NCBI GenBank assembly: GCA_028583605.1
Contig: CM053332.1
Coordinates: forward strand, 13,008,442 to 13,072,441
Source: Dastarcus helophoroides
Lineage: Eukaryota > Arthropoda > Insecta > Coleoptera > Bothrideridae
Direction: 5' to 3'
Length of the DNA: 64,000 bases
Part shown: positions 10,222 to 20,419 of the stretch, in pieces
Numbering within the stretch: the stretch's first letter is position 1
Layout of the letters: the number at the start of each line of letters is the position of its first letter
Program-made: the position numbers and the translations under genes
Notes under the pieces: model-generated
What the model was told of the DNA's origin: nothing
What the model saw: the letters and a program-made list of their open reading frames with translations, nothing else
The model's database searches: none

Positions 10222-12937
10222 TACAATTTTTCTACATCAAAAAGAGGCCAAATTAAAATATAAATCGACGTGTCCGAGCATATTTCCGAAAAAAAAACCT
10301 GTCTTTCATTTGCTCATTTTATTCTAAGTTACAAACTAGCATTATATAGGGTGTATACTATCCTTATTCTATAATCTGTGATTGAAGCACTTTAAGTTCG
10401 GTCACCCAATCAACGCAGAACTTGGAAATAAGTTTGCTTAATGTGTAAATTTCTATTGAGTTTTTGTTGGAATTCAAACGCAGTATTTGTTTAAGTAACT
10501 TGTCTCCCTTCTAATTACAAATAAATCCCTGAAATATGATTAGACGAGAACAAGGAACGATTGATTGTATTATGCTATTTAACTGCTGAGGACGTGGGAT
10601 CTCGATCTGTAGAATGAATAATGCATTTAAGTATTAGTTGAATGCAGTCGAGGACTTTCATTCTAATTTATCTCCTGCAGACTAAGCTGATAATAAGATT
10701 ATGTTGAAGAGATGGGGGACCACTTGTGTAAATTCCGTTTTCAACGAAAGATAGAATATCAGGGGAGGTAATACGGTCGATCATTACATACCAAAAACGG
10801 AAAATAATCGCATTAATTCAGTATGACATCATGGATTTGTACCATAAATGTTGGATTTAGTTTTATGTCCGTAGAGATGTAGGACATCAATACTGGATCA
10901 TCAACAACTTATTACTTTGTATTAAATCCTGTCAATATTTATAGTGATGTAACCATGACTTAATTCAAAGAATAGCTACGCAGTTCAGCCCGTTGAATAG
11001 TGTAACGCGAATTGCATCCCTACACTCAATAACCATAAAATTGAAATGTCTGGCTGTAATTTTAAAATAACTGTATTTTTCGTAAGCTCACGTTGTTTTT
11101 TACAATGTATAAGAGCCATATAGCTTAAGAGTTTTTGCCTGTCTGACTTAATCTCGGAAACAGCTAAACTGATTTTGATGAAACGTTTATTATAATATAT
11201 ACCTTCCGATTCTCTGCATGAGCGAGAGTTTGCATGAGTGAGAGGTTGTGAGATATCGAAATTTAAAGGGTTTGAGAAACACATATTGTAGGAAGTTAAA
11301 AAATTACAATGGACTTTCGATCGCGAGGAGAAGACTTGCTCCATATTGACCCTTGTTTTAACATGTTTTTCTCGATTCGCCAAGGTAGAGAACCGGCATG
11401 ATAGCATGATGTTGATAAACATATATTCTAATTTTGTTTATGATAGTACAGTTATTCAGAAATTTTACCTGGAAAGTTTTCCAGGAGTTTTGAAAATGGC
11501 TAATTTTACATTTTTCGACATGCTCTTTCCGAATGGCAAATTTTTCACCTCGCATCTTTGCCGCTTGGGAGACCAGGCGCCCAGGGATCCGCTAATTTAT
11601 TAATAAATATGTAAAAGTAGGGTTAATGGCAAAATACCGTAAGTACTCTATTTATAATTCGATCCTGATCTAAAAGTTCAGCCAACTTTGGTGTTTATCA
11701 TGTTAAAATCCACGTAAAAATGTTTGCCTTTAAATTTGTATGGTTACTAATATGCAAATATGCAAATTGAATTCCATGTTCCGAAATACAACAAACTTAG
11801 AAGGTTATTGACTTACCACTTGTAAGTAAAGTAAAAGCATCCTAATTGAGTTAATTTATACCATTAGAGACTTGAATGAACAATTAATTATCAGAATTAT
11901 GTTACTAAATCTTAGAATACACATTTTGCAAAAACAGTTAATCCTATTTACGTTTCAACTAAATAAGTGTTTCCGAAATATGCAAAAATTAAGGAAATAT
12001 CCTATTGTTTTGCACGCTCTTGGGCTTCTAAAATTTATAGTTATGGATATTTTATTTTAATCACGATTACTGGCCTTAAAAAGAGACAGAAGTGACCAGC
12101 TTACGGTTTCTAAAATAAAAAAAATAAATTCCGTGAGCCTGTTTTAAACACCATAAACCATAAAAGGTAAAGTTGCAATTTTTTAGTTACATTAAGTACT
12201 GAAATGGGCATTTTGATAAATATATATATATAAATAAATTAAATAATTTATTTCTAGGTTTTGGGTGATAAAAGTATGTTGTTTTATGTATTTTGCTAGC
12301 CACAAAAAAGAAAATTAATATAACTACTAACTTATTCATTTTCAGCTACTGCTATTTTTAAAACAAACATTTTTTACTTTCATTTTATAATTTTAACATT
12401 AAACTGGGATATATTCTGTTTTATTCTTTTAATTGTAGTTTTTCAACTTGAAATTTCAAGAAAATAAAATAAAAATTTTATTCTTAAAATCGAAATTCAG
12501 CACCAATTTGGGTTTGATTCAAATTTTGACATTCGTATCTTTTGAAAAATCATTTAATTTATATTTGATCACCTTTTTCTGAAAGAATTTGGATTTCAAA
12601 ATTAAAATTTGGACTTTTGTTAGAAATATTTAACTATTTTCTCAAAAGTTTGCCTTAGAAATTGTTTAAAAATTTAAACTTTGATGTAATATTTGAGTTT
12701 AAACTCGGAATTAGGAAAAAAATCGAATTAACTAAAAAAATAAAAAATCAGCAAGCAATGTTCTCTGTTAAAATTTCATTATTTATGAAGTGCTACATTG
12801 TAGGAAAAAAATCGAAAAATCCACACTAATAACAATTCTATCAGAGCATGATTTTCCCAATTTTTTTACTATTTTTACTATTGTTAGAACGATTTAAATA
12901 AATTACATTTCCAATACTTACTTCGTGAAACTCTTTA
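10222..12937. other. non-coding AT-rich DNA
   Basis: No recognisable gene. The minus-strand frame at 10985-11422 has no known motifs and overlaps a stretch (GTCTGACTTAATCTCGGAAA, then AACTGATTTTGATGAAACG) that resembles dispersed insect repeats. A short TA run lies near 12217-12232; 12400-12730 is degenerate A/T repeat. Confidence 0.5.
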
Positions 12938-13227
12938 ACATTCATAACTATTAAAGCTTTATTAACTGATTAAAAAGCAACAGATATTAAGAATTCCACA
13001 ATGTTTCGATAATTATTTGCTAACACCGGACCAGGTTTCGCATTACTGCATCATCGGTGGTTATACCGGCTAAACAAATTGCTGGTATAACTGCCGATGA
13101 TGCAGTATGCTAAACCTGGTCCGACTGTTAGCAAATAGTTATCGAAACAATTGTGGAATTTTTAATAACTGTTGCTTTTTAATCGTTAATAAAGTTTAAT
13201 AGTTAAAAACAATTTGACTTAAGTATT
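12938..13227 (+). mobile_element. hairpin retroposon family 3
   Basis: A palindrome with arms of roughly 115-120 bp (12945-13064 and 13086-13205) and a short loop, followed by about 22 bp of unique 3' sequence. Arms include AACTATTAAAGC, GCTAACACCGGACCAGGTTT and GCATCATCGG with their complements. The unit is bracketed by a 10 bp direct repeat AAACTCTTTA at 12928-12937 and 13228-13237, a possible target duplication. The arm complement contains CCGATGATGC, a GTAA loop and GCGAAACC, a hammerhead-like block. No coding capacity. Confidence 0.7.
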
Positions 13228-13239
13228 AAAACTCTTTAT

Positions 13240-14062
13240 CTATTCGAATGAAACTATAAGAATATAACAGTGCTGTTTAAGATCTTAATTGAAAAGCGAA
13301 ATTAAATTCATTATTATTGGTAATTTAATGCAAGACTTCTTCCTTAATTGACAGAGAAACCAAATTAACTGTGATAGAAAATGATAAAATTCTCGATCAA
13401 TACGCATTGTTGGTGTTCAAGTCGATTTATTTATTTTGCTTTCAAATGTAGTTAGACCAAACATTTCCTTCCTTGAAGTACATCGTCTAAGCTTTTAGCG
13501 ACGTTCCAGTCTCAAGAGAGGAGTCTAATGTCGCCGACACTACTCCTATTGGAAGTGATTGATTTATTTCCGAAATGACATTTTCCACCACAACAAACAT
13601 GATGGGGGATCGGTCGCTAACAATGATAGCAGGCTCTTTCATCTTGTGGTGGCTCTCTCGATGTCCATACATTTATTTGCTAATCCTATGATATTTTGAA
13701 ACAAAATATCCTTATTTAACTGATATATTTATTTATTTTACATCTATGTTGAAAATATATGAAATGCATCAAAACTAATCTGTTTAAATGGGCATTTGAC
13801 TCGCAATGTAAATAAACTACATAATAAATATATACCATACACCAAATAAAACTTTCAAAAAAAAAGATCGGTAGTTTTTTAAAACTTGGTGTATTTAATA
13901 GATGATATAAAGTAGATTCGTGTTACTAAACAGGAAAAGTGGTAGTTTAGCTCAAAATAAGTAGGAAAGATCTAAATTTATTTTATGGAATTTCAGCATA
14001 TGTGTCTATTACTATGTTTTAAATGTTAAACTTCTAAGCAAACCCGGCGCATCCGCCAAAAC
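13240..14062. other. non-coding DNA
   Basis: No recognisable gene. A minus-strand open stretch of 61 codons at 13487-13672 lies in a patch of more balanced base composition but has no motif I know. Confidence 0.45.
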
Positions 14063-14074
14063 GAACGCCAACTA

Positions 14075-14414
14075 CTAAAGCACTGAACTAAACACTGTGG
14101 CTTGTGATTAAGTCCAAAGAAGGTTTCACCCCTTTACCACATCGGCAATTAAATAAATAATTACGCGATACATATTTCACCAACAGAACTGGCATTTTCA
14201 AGCACACTAATTTAAAAAGATTAGCAAAAGATGCATCGACGTCATCTGCATTGAGATTTCGATTTGAATCTCAATGCAGATGACGTCGATGCATCTTTTG
14301 CTAATCTTTTTAAATTAGTGCGTTTGAAAATGCCAGTTCTGCTGGCGAAATACGTATCGCGTAATTATTTATTTAATTGCCAATGTGGTAAAGGGGTGAA
14401 ACCTTCTTTGGACT
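14075..14414 (-). mobile_element. hairpin retroposon family 2, full copy
   Basis: A near-perfect palindrome: arms of about 145-150 bp meet at TTGAGATTTCGATTTGAATC around 14251-14270. The palindrome covers 14111-14414; 36 bp of unpaired sequence (CTAAAGCACTGAAC...) extends at the left. The whole unit is flanked by a 12 bp direct repeat GAACGCCAACTA (14063-14074 and 14415-14426). The arms differ at only a few bases, so the hairpin is young or kept homogeneous. A shorter copy is at 16276-16401. If the unpaired tail is the 3' end, as in families 1 and 3, the sense strand is minus. Confidence 0.85.
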
Positions 14415-14429
14415 GAACGCCAACTAAAA

Positions 14430-15384
14430 GAATTAAATTTGAAACTCAAATATCTCAGCAACAATTTTAAACGATAGTACAATGTTTAGCTGTTTTCGTT
14501 GAAATGACAATGTATTTAAAAAATGGATGCTGTAGCGTTACTTTCAGCATCCCATCTAAGAGCTACAATCCTTCAACATTTCAAAATAATGAAAAAGAAA
14601 AATGTAACCGTTCATATCTCCTAAACGGTAGCTAAACTGGACGTTAATTTGTGATCATCTTTTTGAATTTGTTTCTAATGCATTTCTAGGTTAATCGCGA
14701 TGAGAAGAATCCGATTCTTTAAAAAAAATGAAGCTGCGGCTTCTCGTTTCGAAGATGTGAATAGAAGAAAATATCAGTATTTTACTATTATAAGCAGTCT
14801 TAGTACAATTGATTTAATTTGACTTAAACAGGGCCCAAGGTAAACGTCAACTCGTAAGAACCCTGAAAACAATAACAAAATGTTCCAGTTTTATGTCGCA
14901 ATTTCGAAAAGAGTCGTAATTTTAAGAAAATGTCGAACTTTGGAAACAAGTCCAAAGAAAAAACGTGTCAATTTTAAAAATAAAAAGGTTTAATTTTGAA
15001 GTCCAAATTAAAATTCCAAAAAAAAAGAAATCAATAGTTTTAGAAATATCAAATACCTTCTAATTTTGACAAAAACTCGAAGTTTATTTAAAAAATGGGC
15101 CGAAATAACGTCAAAATTTAAAAACAAAATTTCACAATTTATAAAAAGCAATAGCACCAGTATGAAAAATATAAATTGGATACCTTAACTTAGTATTATA
15201 AAACAGGAAAAAATTTCTAAAAACATGAAAACACAAATTACGTTTGCCTTAAGGTAATTCACCAGTCAATTGCTTTTTTACAATTTTTTTAAATTTCTGT
15301 GAGGGTTTGTCAACACCCACTAAATTAAAAGACCGGTGCCGGTGCCGAACCAATATAATTAATATAAAACTTACGATTTTTAAC
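14430..15384. other. non-coding DNA, partly A/T satellite
   Basis: No gene seen. 14870-15240 is degenerate A/T repeat (AATTTCGAAAAGAG, TTTAAAAATAAAAAGG). 15300-15345 has a small GC-rich patch (GACCGGTGCCGGTGCCG). Confidence 0.5.
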
Positions 15385-15395
15385 CTATAACGTAA

Positions 15396-15556
15396 TTTTT
15401 TTTGTGGAACGGACTGGTCCTTGGTTATTTAAAAAATTGTTTCCTCAAAAATCCAAGAAAGCTCAAAACACACAACAAAGGTTGCTCTAAAGAGCAACAT
15501 TTGCTGTATTTTTTAATCTTTCTTAGTTTCAGGGAACAAGATTTGTATTTCAATTT
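15396..15556 (-). mobile_element. hairpin retroposon family 1, copy b
   Basis: Both arms of the family 1 hairpin with an internal deletion: GGAACGGACTGGTCCTTGG at the left, TTTCAGGGAACAAGATTTGT at the right, and a tight apex of CTCTAAAGAG. A run of eight T (15396-15403 region) precedes GTGGAACGG, i.e. an A-tail on the minus strand. It is flanked by an 11 bp repeat with one mismatch, CTATAACGTAA (15385-15395) and CTATAAGGTAA (15557-15567). The A-tail plus variable-length duplication points to retroposition. Confidence 0.75.
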
Positions 15557-15569
15557 CTATAAGGTAAAA

Positions 15570-16264
15570 ACAAAAAATGTTTTGGAAGAGACTTTAATTT
15601 ATTGCAGCCAAAGATTTTGATAAAAATAATGTAGGGTGATGCTGTGAATAAAATAGTGGAACATGATAATTTTTAGCGCTACCGTTTGTACGTAATCTCT
15701 AACTGAAATTATGCAACTTACCGAATTTCAGTGCTTCATTTTGCACGTTAAGAAAATATTTTGAAGTAATGGCAATAGAGTAGCTCCATTATTTCCTCTA
15801 GATGGCTTTGGCAACTTTATATAAAGCTCCGTCACGAAAATAAATGGCGTGAACGATGGAGTGTTGTCAGCTCAGAAAATCTACTGCAAGGTGGCTTGGA
15901 GGTTTTTATTATTATAACCAACCAGACGTAGAGTCTAAGCTAAAAATCGAGTGGTATTGGTAGTCTGGCGCTTACGTTTGACATAGACCTAACGTTCTTA
16001 AAACTTTTAGCTACGACGCTAAATTTTTAGAAAATGTTGAGTTTTTGAAATTTCGAGAAAAAGACGAACTTCGAACAAAAAACTGACTTTGGATAAAAGG
16101 GAAGCTTTTTTAAGAACAAGTTATGAGTTTTCATAAAAAAGATAGAAGTAATAACAAAGCTTTGGAAATTCCGGAAAATATTCAGTATTTCGAAAATAAA
16201 CCTGAGATTTTAAAATATGAATCAAAATATCTATAAAAAAAATCAAAATTTCATTTTTAAAATC
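15570..16264. other. non-coding DNA
   Basis: No recognisable gene. From about 16020 the DNA is degenerate A/T repeat. Confidence 0.5.
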
Positions 16265-16275
16265 ATGAGAATAAA

Positions 16276-16401
16276 CTAAAGCACTGAACTAAACACTGTG
16301 GCTTGTGATTAAGTCCAAGAAGGTTTCACCCCTTTACCACATCGGCAATTAAATAAATACTATTTATTTAATTGCCGATGTGGTAAAGGGGTGAAATCTT
16401 T
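16276..16401 (-). mobile_element. hairpin retroposon family 2, deleted copy
   Basis: Shares the left 36 bp tail and outer arms of the copy at 14075-14414, but the inner arms are missing; the arms meet at AAATAAATACTATTTATTT. It starts at the same base (CTAAAGCACTG) and is flanked by an 11 bp repeat with one mismatch: ATGAGAATAAA (16265-16275) and ATGAGACTAAA (16402-16412). This supports mobility of the unit as defined. Confidence 0.8.
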
Positions 16402-16412
16402 ATGAGACTAAA

Positions 16413-16773
16413 GTTATGAGGACGCAAAAGTTCAAATTTTGTGAAAAAATCTGAATTAAATCGTAATAAATTAAATAGATTTTCTTTCAAAAACATCGAA
16501 ATATTCAAATTAGAGTTAAATTACTCAATTTAGTTTGGATAACATTTCAAGAAAAAAAATCGAAGTTGTTATTCTGTCATGGAACTGTAAGAAGTAGTTA
16601 TGTAAACCTAAAACTTCGAGAAAAAATTGGAAGTGCCAAATGAACACAATTTAAGTAAAAAAATTCTTAAAATTTTTAGTTTAAATTAAAAACTTCGAAA
16701 AAAATTGTAATTCAGAAAGCTTCGAAAATAAATAAAAATAAGTCAAATTTTGAAAAAAGACTTTTAGAACTTC
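16413..16773. other. degenerate A/T satellite
   Basis: Diverged AAATTTTGAAAAA / AAACTTCGAGAAAAA words without a reading frame; same class as other A/T blocks. Confidence 0.5.
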
Positions 16774-16866
16774 GGTGCAACGACTGGTTCTTGGTTATCT
16801 TCAAAAAGTGTTATAAAAATCTTGATCCCTTTCTTGGTCTCAGAGAACAAGATTTGTATATCAATC
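16774..16866 (-). mobile_element. hairpin retroposon family 1, copy c (deleted)
   Basis: Starts GGTGCAACGACTGG, ends AACAAGATTTGTATATCAAT; the centre of the hairpin is deleted. No clear target duplication was found. Confidence 0.6.
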
Positions 16867-17147
16867 TTATAATTTTGATTTCGTTGCTATTATTGACTGG
16901 AATGTAATCTTGGAATTATGAAAATAATCGAAATATCGCAAAAATATCCAAATTTATATATAAAAATTCAAATAACTTGACATTTCGACAAAAAATATAG
17001 ATTTTGAGAAAGATCGAAAAGAGTTAGGGATCTCTTTTAAATTCAAATTTAAAATTAAATGTTAAAAGTGTATATTCGAAATTCTGCATTTTATAAAAGT
17101 AAATCGGCTTTTTTTCGATGAAAATATCGAAATATTTTTGTTACTGT

Positions 17148-17308
17148 CTAGTCCACCTGCAAAGGGCAAGCCTATTATGGCTTCAAAGCACCGCAGTAGG
17201 ATCCGGAAGCAAGTAAAGATGGCGCTGAACCGCCTTCTTAAACAAGGATAGGTTGTAATTTTTGAGGAAATTAGATAGCGAGTCCCATAACATAGAAGTT
17301 TTATAGAA
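17148..17308 (-). pseudogene. 3' end fragment of LINE family A-D
   Basis: Minus-strand copy of the last about 160 bp of the LINE also seen at 5343-6473 and 43365-43868. The strand shown contains AACCGCCTTCTTAAACAAGG and GCTTCAAAGCACCGC, the complement of the C-terminal coding end (LFKKAV...). 5'-truncated. Confidence 0.75.
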
Positions 17309-17309
17309 A

Positions 17310-18460
17310 AAATAATATAATAAATAAAATTATAATTTTTTAAAATATAATACTAAGTGTCTTTAGACTAAGACTAAGAATTTTGGGCAAGAATACTTTC
17401 CTGTTTCATACTTTTCAGTTCATTGTTCCGTAGTCAGGTTTTAGTTTTTTTTTAACTTTCATTTTGTTTAAAGAAAGTAACATTTTAATTACATCGATCA
17501 AATTCCTGCATTTATTGTATTTGCGTATAAATATCAGCTGTAATTGAATCCAGGTAACACGATTATTGAAAAAAATATGTTAATAGTAAATTACTGCGTT
17601 ATTACATTCATAATTATTTCGTATAGGATATTGTGGTTAACAGACACTGTTTACAAGCTATCATTGTTATTAACATTCTCATTTTAGTGACTTCTAAATC
17701 CTGGGTTCACAGAATAAAAATAAAAGCATACATAATCGTTTATTAATAGAAATTGACGAAATCATTTTTTTTACGTTGGAAGGTCGTACAAATATAATAC
17801 CTATAATCATGAATACAATTGTTATTGGATATAGTCATATACATTTAATAATATTATTTCCGATTGGTTGAAAATGAATATTGCTTTGCTGTATTTTTTT
17901 TTGCAGTGACGTCTTTAACTGAAGAATATGCCTGATGACGAACACTTTTTTAGCAGCGAGCGACCGCGACATTATATGTTAAATTACGAATAAGGTATAA
18001 TCAGTCTTTTTTCGGTTCTGGGAAGGTAATCAGTTAGCCAATAATCTTCTGCAGTTACGTGAACATAATAACGTTATTTTCGGGCAAATTATTTAAGAAG
18101 ATATACTTGGTAAAAATAATCCTACCCGGCATGGAATTGAGGCCCGGTTTCCTTCGCGTGAGCGTCAATAATGCCAGCAATGTAAAAATTTTTTTGAAAT
18201 GCTGTTTCTTATAATTTAATTTTTTATTTTTACGTTCTTATTACATTGATCGTATTCGTAAGAAAAATACAATGCACAACTCGAGAGGATTATTCATGTC
18301 CCACGTTCTTGTGCGATATGAATATCATGTCCGTTCTTGTAATACAAATAACTATTTCCAAACAAGCAATGTTTGATATCTGATATCATAATATTTGAAG
18401 ATCGCACTTCAAGCGATCATAGGAAAAGGGTTTAGCCATTCTTGATGTCATAATCAACGA
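17310..18460. other. non-coding DNA
   Basis: No gene seen. 17920-18180 is a more balanced-composition stretch (GAGCGACCGCGACATTATAT, CCCGGCATGGAATTGAGGCC) in an otherwise AT-rich setting; function unknown. Confidence 0.4.
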
Positions 18461-18556
18461 TCTTTGACGCGCAGACCAACAGGTTTTAATATTTATCAGT
18501 TTTAAAATTCTTTGACGCGCAGACCAACAGGTTTTAATATTTATCAGTTTCAAAAT
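18461..18556. repeat. 48 bp direct tandem duplication
   Basis: Two adjacent near-identical copies beginning TCTTTGACGCGCAGACCAAC at 18461 and 18509, differing only near their ends. A recent local duplication; no coding content. Confidence 0.9.
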
Positions 18557-18559
18557 TTG

Positions 18560-19312
18560 GGAACCAAATCTCAACATTTTGGTATGTCCAACTTCAATGT
18601 TGACAAATATTCCTGCAAGTATACTTGCACTTAGAAATTAATGGACTTTGTTCAAATGATTCCCAAGCAAACCGCCACCAGTCCGTTTACAGGCTTAATC
18701 CATTGAAATAGAGTTTATGTTAGAATCAGTAGAAATATTGCCCACAATAAGAAAAATTAAATTTCCAATTATAAAATTTTATACTTAAGAATCATCAATG
18801 AAACATTGAAGGATGTAAAAAACGTTAAACTTTTTTGCTTTATGTAATTATAACATGGCTGTGTAATTTGTATGAATAATCAATAATAATAGGTGACGTC
18901 ATAAATCTGATATTTAGAGGTGGCAGTAATCAAGACGGCGGCTGAAGATGTACTTTAAGGCCGTCTGACATCCGGCCTCGAGGCACTCACGACTTCGTAA
19001 TTACGCGGTTTTTTTATATTAAACTTCCTCCAAACGTAAATATTACCACCTCTATGAACATACTGTTAATAAAATTTTATGATTTCATCGTTAACTTTTT
19101 TAAAAGCTGTAATAGCATATTATTTAGATGATATTCATGTCGTAAAACGATTTTTCTTAATTTTAGTTTGTTTAAGAATTACTGCATGAAAGACACATAT
19201 ACAGGAATCCAATTTAAACCTCTAACAAGAAGACCTACTATATAATAACCCAATAAAAGAAGGACAAATACCATAGAGTGAACCTTTAGGTTATTAATGC
19301 AGTTATTATTTT
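18560..19312. other. non-coding DNA
   Basis: No gene seen. 18890-19012 is a GC-richer patch (AAGACGGCGGCTGAAG, GGCCTCGAGGCACTC) lacking an ORF. Confidence 0.4.
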
Positions 19313-19453
19313 GATGGAATGGACTGGTCCTTGGTTGGCTTCAAAAATTGAAATACAAGTCTTGTCCCCTGAAACCAAGAAAGATTAAAAAACATAACAA
19401 GGTTGCTCTAACGCGTTTCGATAGCCAAGCTATCCATCTTCAGAGAGATACTG
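19313..19453 (-). mobile_element. hairpin retroposon family 1, single-arm copy d
   Basis: Only one arm is present, from GATGGAATGGACTGGTCC to CATCTTCAGAGAGATACTG, the family's apex sequence. The other arm is missing, or a monomeric form inserted. Confidence 0.7.
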
Positions 19454-19574
19454 ATAATTGATTGATTGAGATAATTGATTGGAACATTTCAGCTGCAGAG
19501 GGTCTCAGTTATAAGACCATTCATTTTAAAAGATAAACAAAAATAAATATGTTGCAAATAAGTGATAGTTTTTT

Positions 19575-19635
19575 TAGATAAAGTATAAATATACTTTATC
19601 TAAATAAATAAATATACTTTAAATATACTTTATTT
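19575..19635. repeat. AT palindromic repeat
   Basis: Inverted and direct copies of AGTATAAATATACTT and ATATACTTTA in about 60 bp. A simple AT hairpin with no sign of function. Confidence 0.6.
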
Positions 19636-19677
19636 TTTAACATAAATATGTTAAAAAATATTTTCATGTTCTTCTTC

Positions 19678-19738
19678 TTCCCCCCCCTCTCTCCTCTCTC
19701 TCACTCTTTCTCTCTCTCTCTGTTCTCACTCTCTCACT

Positions 19739-19783
<45 letters not shown>
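19678..19783. repeat. (CT)n microsatellite
   Basis: Pyrimidine-only tract of C runs, TCTC and a pure (CT)n core at about 19742-19782. The 82-codon frame across it is an artefact of the repeat. Confidence 0.9.
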
Positions 19784-19784
<1 letters not shown>

Positions 19785-20419
19785 AAGTGATATTTTCGGT
19801 TTTCCGAGAGCACCGGAAAAATTGTTATCGCATTTTTTCGTAAAATTCAGCTTTCAGCGATATAGAATTGAAGAGAAAGTTAATGTGAAATCGTGAACAG
19901 TACGGAATATTTTAAAAAGGGAATGAATACAAGTGATATAAAGTATCTAGCACTTGAGAGATATTTTCCGACGATCATTACATACATTTAGAGTTGAGTA
20001 TGCGAGAAGTAGGTGATACAAACGGAGACGTTTAAACCAGGTGTTGTTTACATAAATAAGAAACATCTTTTTTTCTCCCTTAAATAGTTCGAACATATGG
20101 ACCCTTCAGTATTTCTGTAATTATCTGCTCTAGGAAATAAAATACTTGAGCTACGTTAGGAATTCTGTCGTTGACACATTTTTTATAAACAACAACTTAC
20201 CGACTACTATTTAATGACTCAGAAAGTAAATAGTCCGGCTGTTTAAGCACATTGAACATTAGTTTTGTGGATACGACGTTATTTAACGTGTTTTAGTTTT
20301 TGTCTGATTATTTAATTATTTTAGTATGTACAATTTTCACATGATTTATTTATTCTGTTCCTGTTTTATTTGTCCTCAAACAGTTTAATTAAAAACGCCA
20401 AACAAATAAAATATATGCT
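19784..20419. other. non-coding DNA
   Basis: No gene or named repeat recognised between the CT tract and the LINE at 20420. Confidence 0.4.

Noticed and set aside
10985..11422. 145-codon minus-strand ORF
   Set aside because: No recognised domain or exon signals, and part of the DNA resembles a dispersed insect repeat.
13487..13672. 61-codon minus-strand ORF with balanced composition
   Set aside because: Too short, no start context or acceptor, and no known motif; kept only as a note.
14075..14414. Rho-independent terminator or assembly artefact
   Set aside because: Arms of about 150 bp, a 12 bp direct duplication and a second deleted copy at 16276 with its own duplication show a mobile unit.
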